Shown piece by piece: positions 43,396 to 51,868 of a DNA stretch of 64,000 nt. This stretch comes from Oceanobacillus arenosus (lineage in GTDB: Bacteria; Bacillota; Bacilli; Bacillales; Amphibacillaceae). A program made the position numbers and the translations under genes. The notes under the pieces are model-generated. The model had not been told where the DNA came from and did not search any database. It saw nothing but the letters and a program-made list of their open reading frames with translations. Position 1 is the first letter of the stretch, and every line of letters starts with the position of its first letter. The stretch covers positions 108,857 to 172,856 of the forward strand of contig NZ_PIOC01000023.1 in assembly GCF_003369575.1 (NCBI RefSeq), written 5' to 3'.

Positions 43396-44349
43396 TTGGC
43401 GATTGCTGCGCTGAAACAGCTGGGTGAACTACCTGGCATGATAAATGTAAAGATGCAAGTTGAACAGATTATTCAATTAAAGAAGATTTCAAAATTACGG
43501 GAGCAGCACGGATTAAAAAATCAATCGCAATCAAACCATTTAGTTTTCACCGGTAACCCTGGTACAGGGAAAACTACTGCTGCCAGATTGATAGGTGAGG
43601 CTTTCGCTGCATTAGGTATTTTAAAATCAAGTGATCTTGATGATTCCGATGACCTTCCCTTCGTGGAAATCCACCATGCTGACGTTATATCAAAATACGT
43701 AGGGGATTCTGAAAAAACGATAAAAGCTAAATTCAATCAGGCTAGAGGTGGAGTACTATTCATCGATGAAGCTTACGCTTTTGTTGGTGGTGATCAGACT
43801 CATAAAACAGGAGAAAAAGTTATCGCTTCGATTGTGCAGTTGATGGAAGATTTACGGGACGAAGTGATGGTGATTGCTGCAGGCTATTCCAGGGAGATGG
43901 ATGATTTTCTAGATTCTAATCCGGGTTTGCGTTCCCGTTTCTCAAATACGGTAAATTTCCCAGATTACTCTGTTCCGGACATGATCCAGATAGCGCAGAA
44001 GATGCTTTTTGATCAAGAGTACCAGGCAGATAACGATTATATGAATTCCTTGGCCAATCGGTTATGGCTGGAAAAGGACAAGAAAGGCTTCGGTAATGCT
44101 CGTACTGTCAGGAACATAATTGAGGAATCGATTCGCATGCATTCTGTTCGGATATCTCAGCTTGATGCGCCGACAAGAGAAGATTTAATTCTTCTTATGG
44201 GAATCGACTTACAGTTAAATGTGCAAGATACGCTTTCTGAAAAAGAAAAATTACAAAAGGCGATGAGCCAAATTCAAGCTAGATTATTAGAGTTTGAACT
44301 TAGGGAAATTGTTACAAAGAGCAGTAACCGAACATTTTCAGGATCCTAA
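43396..44349 (+). CDS. CbxX/SpoVK-type AAA+ ATPase in a phage replication region
   Basis: A 317-residue AAA+ protein. Walker A is FTGNPGTGKTTAARLIGEAF; Walker B is GGVLFIDEAYAFVGGD. The intervening HADVISKYVGDSEKTIKAKF pore-loop segment, the sensor region MVIAAGYSREMDDFLDSNPG, the arginine finger GLRSRFSNTVNFPDY and a C-terminal lid with GNARTVRNIIEESI all match the CbxX/CfxQ/SpoVK family of Rubisco activase-like chaperones. TTG 43396 follows AAGGAAGGG; GTG 43366 is possible. A role in loading or remodelling phage replication proteins is inferred from its position. Confidence 0.85.
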   Translation: MAIAALKQLGELPGMINVKMQVEQIIQLKKISKLREQHGLKNQSQSNHLVFTGNPGTGKTTAARLIGEAFAALGILKSSDLDDSDDLPFVEIHHADVISKYVGDSEKTIKAKFNQARGGVLFIDEAYAFVGGDQTHKTGEKVIASIVQLMEDLRDEVMVIAAGYSREMDDFLDSNPGLRSRFSNTVNFPDYSVPDMIQIAQKMLFDQEYQADNDYMNSLANRLWLEKDKKGFGNARTVRNIIEESIRMHSVRISQLDAPTREDLILLMGIDLQLNVQDTLSEKEKLQKAMSQIQARLLEFELREIVTKSSNRTFSGS

Positions 44350-44387
44350 GTGATTTATTGTCCGGGAATTGAAAGCAGGTGAATTAA

Positions 44388-46829
44388 TTGGCATTACAGT
44401 ATGACAGACAAATAACAATAGCATCTGGTAATAGCAGGAAAGCTACCCAGTGGCCTGCTCAAGTATTATATTGGTCGGAAATGGTAGAGAAGTTACGTAC
44501 TGCGGTTCGTGGCAAGGAGACTTTGCAGGAGTATCTCAAACTACCAAAACGTGAACAGGATGAATTAAAAGACGTTGGGGGCTTTGTCGGCGGGGAGTTA
44601 ATCAATAACCGCCGGAAAGCTTCAAACGTAAAATCTAGAGATATTTTAACGCTTGATCTAGACAATATTCCTGCAGGTGGAACAGCTGATGTATTACGTC
44701 GGTTAGAAGGGCTTGGTTGCGCTTATGCAACTTACAGTACACGTAAGCATGAAGAGAACAAACCTCGCTTACGTGTACTTGTCCCTTTAAGTAGAACAGC
44801 AACACCAGATGAGTATGAGCCGTTAGCAAGGAAGCTTGCTTCTATTATAGGAATCAGTTTTGCAGACCCTACTACTTTCGAAGCTTCAAGGTTGATGTAC
44901 TGGCCAAGTTGTTCAGCCGATAGCCAATATGTATTTACGTTTGGTGATAAACCTTTTCTTGATGCAGATGGGTTACTTGCAACATATGGCGATTGGAGAA
45001 ATATCCAAGAGTGGCCAGAGGTACCAGGGGCAAATCAATCGCATGTAAGGCTTGCAGCTAAACAAGGGAATCCAACAGAAAAGCGAGGAGTTGTTGGCGC
45101 CTTTTGTCGCCAGTACGATATCCATTCAGCTATTGAAACTTTTTTACCTGGAGTTTATTTACCTACTGATGATGGAAGATACACATTTGTTGACGGTTCA
45201 ACCGTTGGCGGTGCGGTTATTTATGATGATGGGCTTTTCTTATACTCCCATCATGCAACGGATCCGTGTAGCGGGCGTTTAGTAAATGCATTTGACTTGG
45301 TACGGTTGCATAAGTTCGGCGACGAGGACGACGATGCAAAGGCAGATACTCCAGTAAATAAGCTCCCTTCATTCGTTCAAATGAGCGCTTTTGCTTTAAA
45401 TGATGCTGGGGTTGCAGGGATTATCAACCAAGAAAGATATGAGGCTGCAATTGAGGACTTTGGAGCTCCGGCTTCACAAGATGGCACTGGAGATAACAAT
45501 AATCCGGCAACTAAAGAAGATTATAACTGGATTCAGCAGTTAAAAATAAGCCCTACGACAGGGCAACCATTAAAAACAAGTGAGAACATTTTAATCACAC
45601 TTGAAGGAGAAGCAAACTTAAAAGGAAGAATTAAGCTAGATGAGTTCGCAGATGCTTTAGTTGGTGTTTCTCCTCTTCCCTGGGCTCCACGAGACGAGGA
45701 AAAAGGAGATTTCATATGGTCGGAGAAAGATGATTCCGGATTAGCTATTTACCTTGAAAAAATATTGGGGTTTCAGTCCAGGGAAAAACTAGGCCATGCG
45801 CTTAATCAGTGTTCCGCAAAGAACCGGTTCAATCCAGTTGCGGATTACTTGAATGGTTTAACGTGGGATGGAGTAAAAAGGCTTGAGACTCTGTTTATTG
45901 AATACTTGGGTGCAGCTGATACCCCTTATACTAGAGCCGTTACTCGTAAGTCATTGACTGCAGCAGTAGCACGTGCAATGGGGCCAGGAATTAAATACGA
46001 TACCATGCCAGTGCTTACTGGGGCTCAGGGATTAGGGAAAACAACCTTGATACAAAAGCTAGGTAAATCTTGGTTTTCAAATAGTCTTGAATCGTTTGAA
46101 GGAAAAGAAGCTGCAGAACTATTACAGGGGCAATGGATTATTGAGATAGGTGAAATGAGTGCCTATAATAAATCGGATTTAAACACGATTAAAGGTTTTT
46201 TAAGTAGAACAGAAGATCAATATCGTGCAGCCTATGCACGTAAAACAGAGAAGCATCCTAGACGATGCGTATTCTTTGGTACTTCTAATAGAAGTGATTA
46301 TTTAAAGGATTCAACTGGGGGTAGGCGTTTTTGGCCAATAGATTGCGGTGTTCAGGAACTAACGAAAAATGTTTTTAAAGACTTAGATGCAGAAGTGGAA
46401 CAATTATGGGCTGAGGCAGTTATGCATTGGCGACTAGGCGAGTCGTTGATTCTGAACGGCGACCTTGCAGAAGAGGCAAAACGGCAGCAGGAAGGTCATG
46501 CAGAACAAGATCCAAGAGAAAGCCTTATTCGGGAGTTTGTGGAAAGAAGGGTTCCAATTGACTGGAATAAAAAAGATATGAGCGCCAGAAGTCTTTATTG
46601 GTCCGGAGAGTTTGGGAATTCTCCTGTTGAAACGGAAGAAAGAGATCGCGTTTGTGCAGCTGAAATATGGGTGGAGTGTTTTAACGATAAAGTCCATCGT
46701 ATGAGGCGGTCAGATACAATGGCGATTAATGATGTACTTGAAAACATTGAGGGATGGGAAAAACAGAAAAACCCTTCAAGATACGGACCATATGGGAAGG
46801 TGAAAGGCGGATATATAAGAAAAAAATAG
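44388..46829 (+). CDS. VapE-type primase-helicase
   Basis: An 813-residue replication protein. The N-terminal half holds a primase-like region (SRDILTLDLDNIPAGGTADV, then KHEENKPRLRVLVPLSRTAT), typical of archaeo-eukaryotic-type primases fused to helicases. The C-terminal VirE/VapE domain has Walker A TGAQGLGKTTLIQKLGKSWF near residue 545, Walker B QWIIEIGEMSAY, and FFGTSNRSDYLKDSTGGRRF. Such proteins initiate replication of phages and satellite islands. The start is TTG 44388. The iteron array lies 11 bases beyond its stop. Confidence 0.9.
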   Translation: MALQYDRQITIASGNSRKATQWPAQVLYWSEMVEKLRTAVRGKETLQEYLKLPKREQDELKDVGGFVGGELINNRRKASNVKSRDILTLDLDNIPAGGTADVLRRLEGLGCAYATYSTRKHEENKPRLRVLVPLSRTATPDEYEPLARKLASIIGISFADPTTFEASRLMYWPSCSADSQYVFTFGDKPFLDADGLLATYGDWRNIQEWPEVPGANQSHVRLAAKQGNPTEKRGVVGAFCRQYDIHSAIETFLPGVYLPTDDGRYTFVDGSTVGGAVIYDDGLFLYSHHATDPCSGRLVNAFDLVRLHKFGDEDDDAKADTPVNKLPSFVQMSAFALNDAGVAGIINQERYEAAIEDFGAPASQDGTGDNNNPATKEDYNWIQQLKISPTTGQPLKTSENILITLEGEANLKGRIKLDEFADALVGVSPLPWAPRDEEKGDFIWSEKDDSGLAIYLEKILGFQSREKLGHALNQCSAKNRFNPVADYLNGLTWDGVKRLETLFIEYLGAADTPYTRAVTRKSLTAAVARAMGPGIKYDTMPVLTGAQGLGKTTLIQKLGKSWFSNSLESFEGKEAAELLQGQWIIEIGEMSAYNKSDLNTIKGFLSRTEDQYRAAYARKTEKHPRRCVFFGTSNRSDYLKDSTGGRRFWPIDCGVQELTKNVFKDLDAEVEQLWAEAVMHWRLGESLILNGDLAEEAKRQQEGHAEQDPRESLIREFVERRVPIDWNKKDMSARSLYWSGEFGNSPVETEERDRVCAAEIWVECFNDKVHRMRRSDTMAINDVLENIEGWEKQKNPSRYGPYGKVKGGYIRKK

Positions 46830-46840
46830 AACGGATGTGC

Positions 46841-47011
46841 GTCTACTTTGTCCCTTAAAAATGTCTACTTTGCCCCTATTATGTCTACTTTGTAAAAAAA
46901 TGATTTGTCTACCTTGTCTACTTTGAAATTGGACAAAGTAGACACCAAAGTAGACAGGAAAACCGTTGGTATAACAGCGTTTATTATACAATGTCTACTT
47001 TGTCTACCTTT
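46841..47011. repeat. Nine-unit iteron array, candidate phage replication origin
   Basis: GTCTACTTTG occurs at 46841, 46863, 46883, 46916 and 46993. Variants GTCTACCTTG/T start at 46907 and 47002. Inverted copies CAAAGTAGAC lie at 46934 and 46946. An AT-rich tract (TATCTATATAAAGTATATAA) follows from 47011. The block fills the gap between the primase-helicase and VRR-NUC genes and codes for nothing. Repeats beside an initiator gene plus an AT-rich stretch are the classic form of an iteron origin. Confidence 0.75.
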
Positions 47012-47145
47012 ATCTATATAAAGTATATAAATAGGTAGTATAGAGGATTTATGCGAATTACGTATATACCTAAATAGCCTAATTATGAACTATACGTGTA
47101 TGCGAGAGAGAAAGTAGTCAGTAGTTTTGAGAGGATGGTTTGAGC

Positions 47146-47457
47146 ATGAGAGAAAAAGATATCGAAGAATACCTAAGAAAAAAAGTTAAAGCTGCAGGAG
47201 GTAAAGCTTATAAATTTGAGTCTCCTGGAAACGATGGTGTGCCAGACAGAATAGTTATTTTCCCAGGAAACAATATTTATTTCATAGAGTTAAAAGCGCC
47301 AGGTAAAAAACCAAGACCTTTACAAATTAAGCAAATGCGAGATTTAAAGAATTTTAATTGCAGCGTAAGCGTAATGGACAGTAAAGAGCAGGTAGATAAA
47401 TTTATAGAATTTATAAACAGAACAGTGTATGGCTTAGAAGAGAGCGATGGAGAATGA
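47146..47457 (+). CDS. VRR-NUC domain nuclease
   Basis: A 103-residue stand-alone VRR-NUC (PD-(D/E)XK-type) nuclease: MREKDIEEYLRKKVKAAGGK, then FESPGNDGVPDRIVIFPGNN, then IYFIELKAPGKKPRPLQIKQ, with the catalytic D in VPDR and E-x-K in ELK. It is coupled to the following SNF2 helicase gene (ATGA overlap), a pair found again and again in Bacillota phages. It is thought to cut branched DNA. TTG 47140 is an alternative start. Confidence 0.9.
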   Translation: MREKDIEEYLRKKVKAAGGKAYKFESPGNDGVPDRIVIFPGNNIYFIELKAPGKKPRPLQIKQMRDLKNFNCSVSVMDSKEQVDKFIEFINRTVYGLEESDGE

Positions 47458-48830
47458 AGTTCGTCCCGCACAGCTATCAAAGATATAACATCAATCGAAT
47501 ATTAGCTTCTCCCAATTTAGCCCTGTGGCTTGATATGGGATTAGGAAAAACTGTAATCACGTTAACAGCAATAAACGATTTGAAATATAACCGGTTTGCA
47601 GTCAATAAGGTTCTTATCATCGCACCGAAGAAGGTTGCACAAGGAACCTGGACCAACGAAGCTAAGAAGTGGGATCATTTAAACCTATTACGGTTTTCCA
47701 TCGTGCTAGGTACTCAAGCAAAGCGAATCAAGGCTTTAAATACGCCTGCAGACATTTACATTATCAATCGTGAAAACGTAGTTTGGTTGGTTGATTATTA
47801 TCGGAATTCATGGCCATTCGATATGGTGGTCATCGATGAATCTAGTAGCTTTAAAAACCATCAGGCAAAACGATTTAAAGCGTTAAAAGGGATTCGGCCA
47901 CATATCAAAAGACAGATTCAGTTGACTGGAACCCCTTCACCAAATGGGCTAATTGATATATGGTCGCAGATTTATTTATTAGATGGCGGCCAACGATTAG
48001 GGAAAACGATCGGAGGATTCCGAGAAAGGTATTTTGAACCGGATCAACGTAATCGAGAAAGAGTATTTACCTATGCACCAAAGGATGGGGCAGATGAAAA
48101 GATACGGAGCTTGATTGGGGATATCGTTGTCAGCATGAAAGCGGAAGACTATATCGAGCTTCCGCCGGTTACTTACAATACGATTCCCGTTGTCCTAGAT
48201 GATAAAGCCAAAAAATCATATGAAAAGCTAGAACGTGAAATGCTTCTTGAAATAGATGAATCAACCATTAATGCGGGTTCGGCGGCAGTGTTAGGGAATA
48301 AGCTTCTGCAGTTAGGGAACGGTGCCGTATACGACGAAGACAGAAATGTAGTGGAGATACACAATAACAAGATTGAGGCTTTCCAAGAACTTGTTGAAGC
48401 ATTAAACGGATCCCCTGCATTAGTCTTTTATAATTTCCAGCATGATAAGATTCGAATTCAGAAAGCTTTATCCAAGACAAATTTAAGAGTGAGAGAGCTT
48501 AAAACAGCCCAGGACGAGAATGATTGGAACAATAAAGAAATTGATATCTTACTAGCGCATCCGGCCTCAGCAGGATATGGATTGAACTTACAACAAGGTG
48601 GAAATCATGTTATCTGGTTCGGGTTAACCTGGAACTTAGAATTGTATCAGCAAGCAAACGCAAGGCTGCATCGTCAAGGACAGAAAGAAAAAGTATTTAT
48701 CCATAAGTTGGCCGTCGCAGGAAGCATGGATGATAAGGTTGCAGATGCGTTAGAAGATAAGGCAACAACACAAGAGGATTTAATGCAAGCCCTTAAAGCA
48801 AGAATTGAGAAAGTGAAAGAGGAGGGTTAA
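47454..48830 (+). CDS. SNF2-family DNA translocase/helicase
   Basis: A 458-residue SF2 ATPase. Walker A is LDMGLGKTVITL, motif II VVIDESSSFKN, motif III QLTGTPSPNG, and the C-terminal half carries motif V (AHPASAGYGLNLQQG) and motif VI (QANARLHRQGQKEKV). It is shorter than chromatin remodellers and is the usual phage type. It is coupled to the VRR-NUC gene, so the two probably act together on phage DNA structures. Confidence 0.9.
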   Translation: MKFVPHSYQRYNINRILASPNLALWLDMGLGKTVITLTAINDLKYNRFAVNKVLIIAPKKVAQGTWTNEAKKWDHLNLLRFSIVLGTQAKRIKALNTPADIYIINRENVVWLVDYYRNSWPFDMVVIDESSSFKNHQAKRFKALKGIRPHIKRQIQLTGTPSPNGLIDIWSQIYLLDGGQRLGKTIGGFRERYFEPDQRNRERVFTYAPKDGADEKIRSLIGDIVVSMKAEDYIELPPVTYNTIPVVLDDKAKKSYEKLEREMLLEIDESTINAGSAAVLGNKLLQLGNGAVYDEDRNVVEIHNNKIEAFQELVEALNGSPALVFYNFQHDKIRIQKALSKTNLRVRELKTAQDENDWNNKEIDILLAHPASAGYGLNLQQGGNHVIWFGLTWNLELYQQANARLHRQGQKEKVFIHKLAVAGSMDDKVADALEDKATTQEDLMQALKARIEKVKEEG

Positions 48831-48834
48831 TTAC

Positions 48835-49275
48835 ATGACAACAGCAATCAAACCAACTAAGATCACATTTAAAAAAACAGAAGCCGAATGGTACAACTAT
48901 CACCACACATTGAAAGAAATTGCTAGATTACGTGAAGAAATTACGAATCCATTTGACGAGGAAATTAATGACCCAACAATCGTGAAAGGTGCCAATTCTG
49001 TTCGCCAGCCGGGTGATCCGACAGGAAGAATGGCCACACGTTTAAACACAAGCAAGCAATTGAATTATCTAACAGAGATTGTGGGAGCTATCGAGCAAGT
49101 ATATAACGCTTTGCCTGATAACTATAAAAGCCTAGTGCGAGTAAGATATTGGAATAAAACAAAAAAGCAAACATGGGTGGGCATATCGGGAGACTTAAAA
49201 GTGAGCGAAAGACAAGCAATGAGGTGGAGAAACGAAATTATTCAGGCTACTATCGAAGTGTTAGGGTGGAGATAA
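48835..49275 (+). CDS. ArpU/RinA-like late transcription regulator
   Basis: A 146-residue protein. Its C-terminal half (LPDNYKSLVRVRYWNKTKKQ, then TWVGISGDLKVSERQAMRWR) is a sigma-factor region 4-like helix-turn-helix, as in ArpU and RinA proteins that turn on packaging and structural genes. The position at the end of the early region, just before the terminase genes, agrees. The ATG follows GGAGGG. Confidence 0.8.
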   Translation: MTTAIKPTKITFKKTEAEWYNYHHTLKEIARLREEITNPFDEEINDPTIVKGANSVRQPGDPTGRMATRLNTSKQLNYLTEIVGAIEQVYNALPDNYKSLVRVRYWNKTKKQTWVGISGDLKVSERQAMRWRNEIIQATIEVLGWR

Positions 49276-49359
49276 TTTAAAATGTCACTATAATGTCAGT
49301 TTTGACCTCCAAAAATGGGTTATTATGGTAGTATGGATATGTAATACCACAAGATACTT

Positions 49360-49395
49360 GCCAGTTTCGTCGTGGAAAGCGAACTGGCTTTTTTT
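49360..49395 (+). terminator. Terminator between the late regulator and the PH-domain gene
   Basis: GCCAGTT (49360-49366) pairs with AACTGGC (49382-49388), followed by seven Ts. A TGTCA-rich stretch (49281-49310) upstream could be the target of the late regulator. Confidence 0.85.
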
Positions 49396-49457
49396 ATATT
49401 ATTAATTGCAATTGGCAAACAATTCCATCATACTAAGGTTAAAAAGGACTGATGGAG

Positions 49458-49823
49458 ATGGCAGAGGAAACAATACTAGAATTTGAGACTTATATGTTTG
49501 GTCTGAAAGGCAACAAAGAAGGGTTTCTAAAAATACCTACGGAACATTATGAACTAACAAACGAGCGATTGAAGATTAATAAACAAGGCGTACTTTCTAA
49601 AACATTGAAAGATATTGAGCTTTATAAAATAAAAGATATTCAAGTAACCCAGAAATTGAAAGATAAAGTTTTGGGTGTTGGGGATATCGAAATAGTCGAT
49701 GCAGATAACAATAAAACTAATTTGAACCGGATTAAGGAACCACACGAGATCAGGGAGAAAATAAGAAGCGCTGCTAAAGCTGCAAGAGAAGCCGAGGGAG
49801 TTTCATATAGAGTTGACTTATAA
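49458..49823 (+). CDS. Bacterial PH-domain protein, possible moron
   Basis: A 121-residue soluble protein. FLKIPTEHYELTNERLKINK followed by TLKDIELYKIKDIQVTQKLK and VGDIEIVDADNNKTNLNRIK is a bacterial pleckstrin-homology (bPH_2-type) domain. It lies alone between two strong terminators in the gap before the terminase genes, the usual place and form of a moron. Its role, perhaps a lysogen trait, is unknown. ATG 49458 has better spacing from AAGGA than ATG 49452. Confidence 0.75.
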   Translation: MAEETILEFETYMFGLKGNKEGFLKIPTEHYELTNERLKINKQGVLSKTLKDIELYKIKDIQVTQKLKDKVLGVGDIEIVDADNNKTNLNRIKEPHEIREKIRSAAKAAREAEGVSYRVDL

Positions 49824-49846
49824 GAGCCTAGAACGGGCTCTTTTTT
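49823..49846 (+). terminator. Terminator after the PH-domain gene
   Basis: AGAGCC (49823-49828) pairs with GGCTCT (49836-49841), followed by TTTTTT. Confidence 0.9.
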
Positions 49847-49890
49847 AATTTTACAAAATGCGATTAGCGTGAAAGTTGGTGGTAGATGAA

Positions 49891-50478
49891 ATGGCTAGAG
49901 GAAAGTACCAGCAATGGTTGACTGAGGAAGGATTAACAAAATTAGAAGGTTGGGCAAGAGACGGTTTAACTGATGAGCAGATAGCTTCGAATATGGGAAT
50001 TAGCCGTTCGACACTGAACGAATGGAAAAAGAAATATTCGGTCATATCGGACACCTTAAAGCGAGGTAAAGAGGTTGTTGATCGCCAAGTGGAAAACGCC
50101 CTACTTAAACGTGCATTAGGCTATGAATACACGGAAAAGAAGTATGAACAGGTTAAAATGTCCCAGGAAGAATATTATGCAAGGCAGCAAGTTTCTGTTA
50201 ATCGCTTCAAGCTAGAAAATCCTGAAGCAACTTTAGAAGATATAAGAGTTGCTGAATTAAGTGTTTCACCGTATAAAAGTGTGCTTGTTGAGGAAAAGAC
50301 AAAAGAAGTTTCCCCAGACACTACAGCACAAATTTTCTGGTTGAAGAATCGTAAGCCTACCGATTGGCGTGACAAGAAAGAAACTGAGCTATCAGGCAGC
50401 ATGAATGTCAATAACCCATACGAAGGCCTAACAACAGAAGAATTGAGAAAAATAGCAAGAAGTGAGAAGCATGAATAA
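49891..50478 (+). CDS. terS: Terminase small subunit
   Basis: A 195-residue DNA-recognition subunit of the packaging motor. The opening MARGKYQQWLTEEGLTKLEG then WARDGLTDEQIASNMGISRS holds a helix-turn-helix, as in terminase small subunits of this phage group. The tail (LKNRKPTDWRDKKETELSGS) is the conserved contact region. ATG 49891 is chosen because family members begin MARGKY; GTG 49876 is in frame. It overlaps terL by eight bases. Confidence 0.92.
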   Translation: MARGKYQQWLTEEGLTKLEGWARDGLTDEQIASNMGISRSTLNEWKKKYSVISDTLKRGKEVVDRQVENALLKRALGYEYTEKKYEQVKMSQEEYYARQQVSVNRFKLENPEATLEDIRVAELSVSPYKSVLVEEKTKEVSPDTTAQIFWLKNRKPTDWRDKKETELSGSMNVNNPYEGLTTEELRKIARSEKHE

Positions 50479-51868
50479 GGTCCAGCTAGGTGCAAAAATT
50501 GAATTAGCAAAACGTGATTTCTTTGAATACTGCCATTTAAAGTCTCCGGACTTTTATAAATACAAACGTGAATTTTTAATTGAGCTTGCAGATACTTTGC
50601 AGGCTTTTTCTAATTCAGATGATGATGTTCTAATCATCAATGTTCCGCCAAGGCATGGGAAGTCAAGAACGGCAGGTAACTTTGTAGAATGGCTGCTAGG
50701 TAATAACTCTAAATTAAAAATCATGACAGGATCATATAATGAAACACTGTCCACTACTTTTTCTAAATCGGTCCGTAACTCGATTATGGAAATAAAGGCA
50801 GATGAAAGTAAAGCAGTTTACAGTGATATTTTCCCTGGTGTAAAAATACAACATGGTGATGGTGCTATGAATCTATGGAGTTTAGAAGGACAGCACCAGA
50901 ACTATCTAGCTACCTCACCCACAGGGACTGCTACAGGATTCGGTGCTGATTATATTATCATCGATGACTTAATTAAAAATGCCCTGGAAGCAAATAATGC
51001 TAATGTTCTTACTGGCCATTGGGAGTGGTTTACAAATACGATGCTTTCTCGTTTGGAATCTGGTGGGAAGATTATCTTAATCATGACTAGGTGGCATTCA
51101 AATGATCTAGCAGGAAAGGCTCTAGCTGAATTACCTAAGATTGGGTATGAAGTTAAGCATGTTAACATGAAAGCCCTACAGGATGACGGAACAATGCTTT
51201 CAGAGGAGATATTAAGCAGAGAAGAATATGAGCGTAAAACGAAAACAATGGGCGCTGATACCGCAGCTGCTAACTATCAGCAGGATCCGATTGATATCAG
51301 AGGTAAATTATACTCCGATTTCAAGGAATACAAGATAAATGATAAACCGACGTTTAAACGAATTGGATCGTATACAGATACTGCAGACCAAGGATCTGAT
51401 TATTTGTCTTCGTACATTTATGGTGAAACATTCGACGATGATGCTTATGTCTTAGATGTTATTTATACCAAAGATGGTATGGAAATCACTGAGCCACTAC
51501 TTGCTGAAAAGCTTTATGAGAATGAGGTTAACATTGCTCATATTGAATCGAATAATGGTGGTCGTGGTTATGCAAGAAGTGTGGAACGTATTCTGAAAGA
51601 AAAATATAAGTCTAATAAAACTAAAGTACATTGGTTCCATCAAAGTAAAAATAAACAGGCTCGCATACTTTCTAATGCCACTTGGGTAATGGACCACGTT
51701 TATTTCCCTGAGGGTTGGCGCAACAAATGGCCCGATTTATATACTGCGTTAACCACATATCAAAAAGAAGGTAAAAATGCCAATGACGATGCGCAGGATG
51801 CTATCACAGGTATTGGCGAAAAAATGGGGTCATCCATTCAAATCAAAACATTTAAAGGAGGGTTGTAG
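50471..51868 (+). CDS. terL: Terminase large subunit
   Basis: A 465-residue ATPase-nuclease that drives DNA into the prohead. Walker A-like INVPPRHGKSRTAGNF, Walker B YIIIDDLIKN with adjacent acidic residue, and a C-terminal RNase H-like nuclease starting GSYTDTADQGSDYLSSYIYG (first catalytic D) and ending with NANDDAQDAITG. The length is standard. ATG 50471 lies in the terS 3' end. Confidence 0.95.
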   Translation: MNKVQLGAKIELAKRDFFEYCHLKSPDFYKYKREFLIELADTLQAFSNSDDDVLIINVPPRHGKSRTAGNFVEWLLGNNSKLKIMTGSYNETLSTTFSKSVRNSIMEIKADESKAVYSDIFPGVKIQHGDGAMNLWSLEGQHQNYLATSPTGTATGFGADYIIIDDLIKNALEANNANVLTGHWEWFTNTMLSRLESGGKIILIMTRWHSNDLAGKALAELPKIGYEVKHVNMKALQDDGTMLSEEILSREEYERKTKTMGADTAAANYQQDPIDIRGKLYSDFKEYKINDKPTFKRIGSYTDTADQGSDYLSSYIYGETFDDDAYVLDVIYTKDGMEITEPLLAEKLYENEVNIAHIESNNGGRGYARSVERILKEKYKSNKTKVHWFHQSKNKQARILSNATWVMDHVYFPEGWRNKWPDLYTALTTYQKEGKNANDDAQDAITGIGEKMGSSIQIKTFKGGL

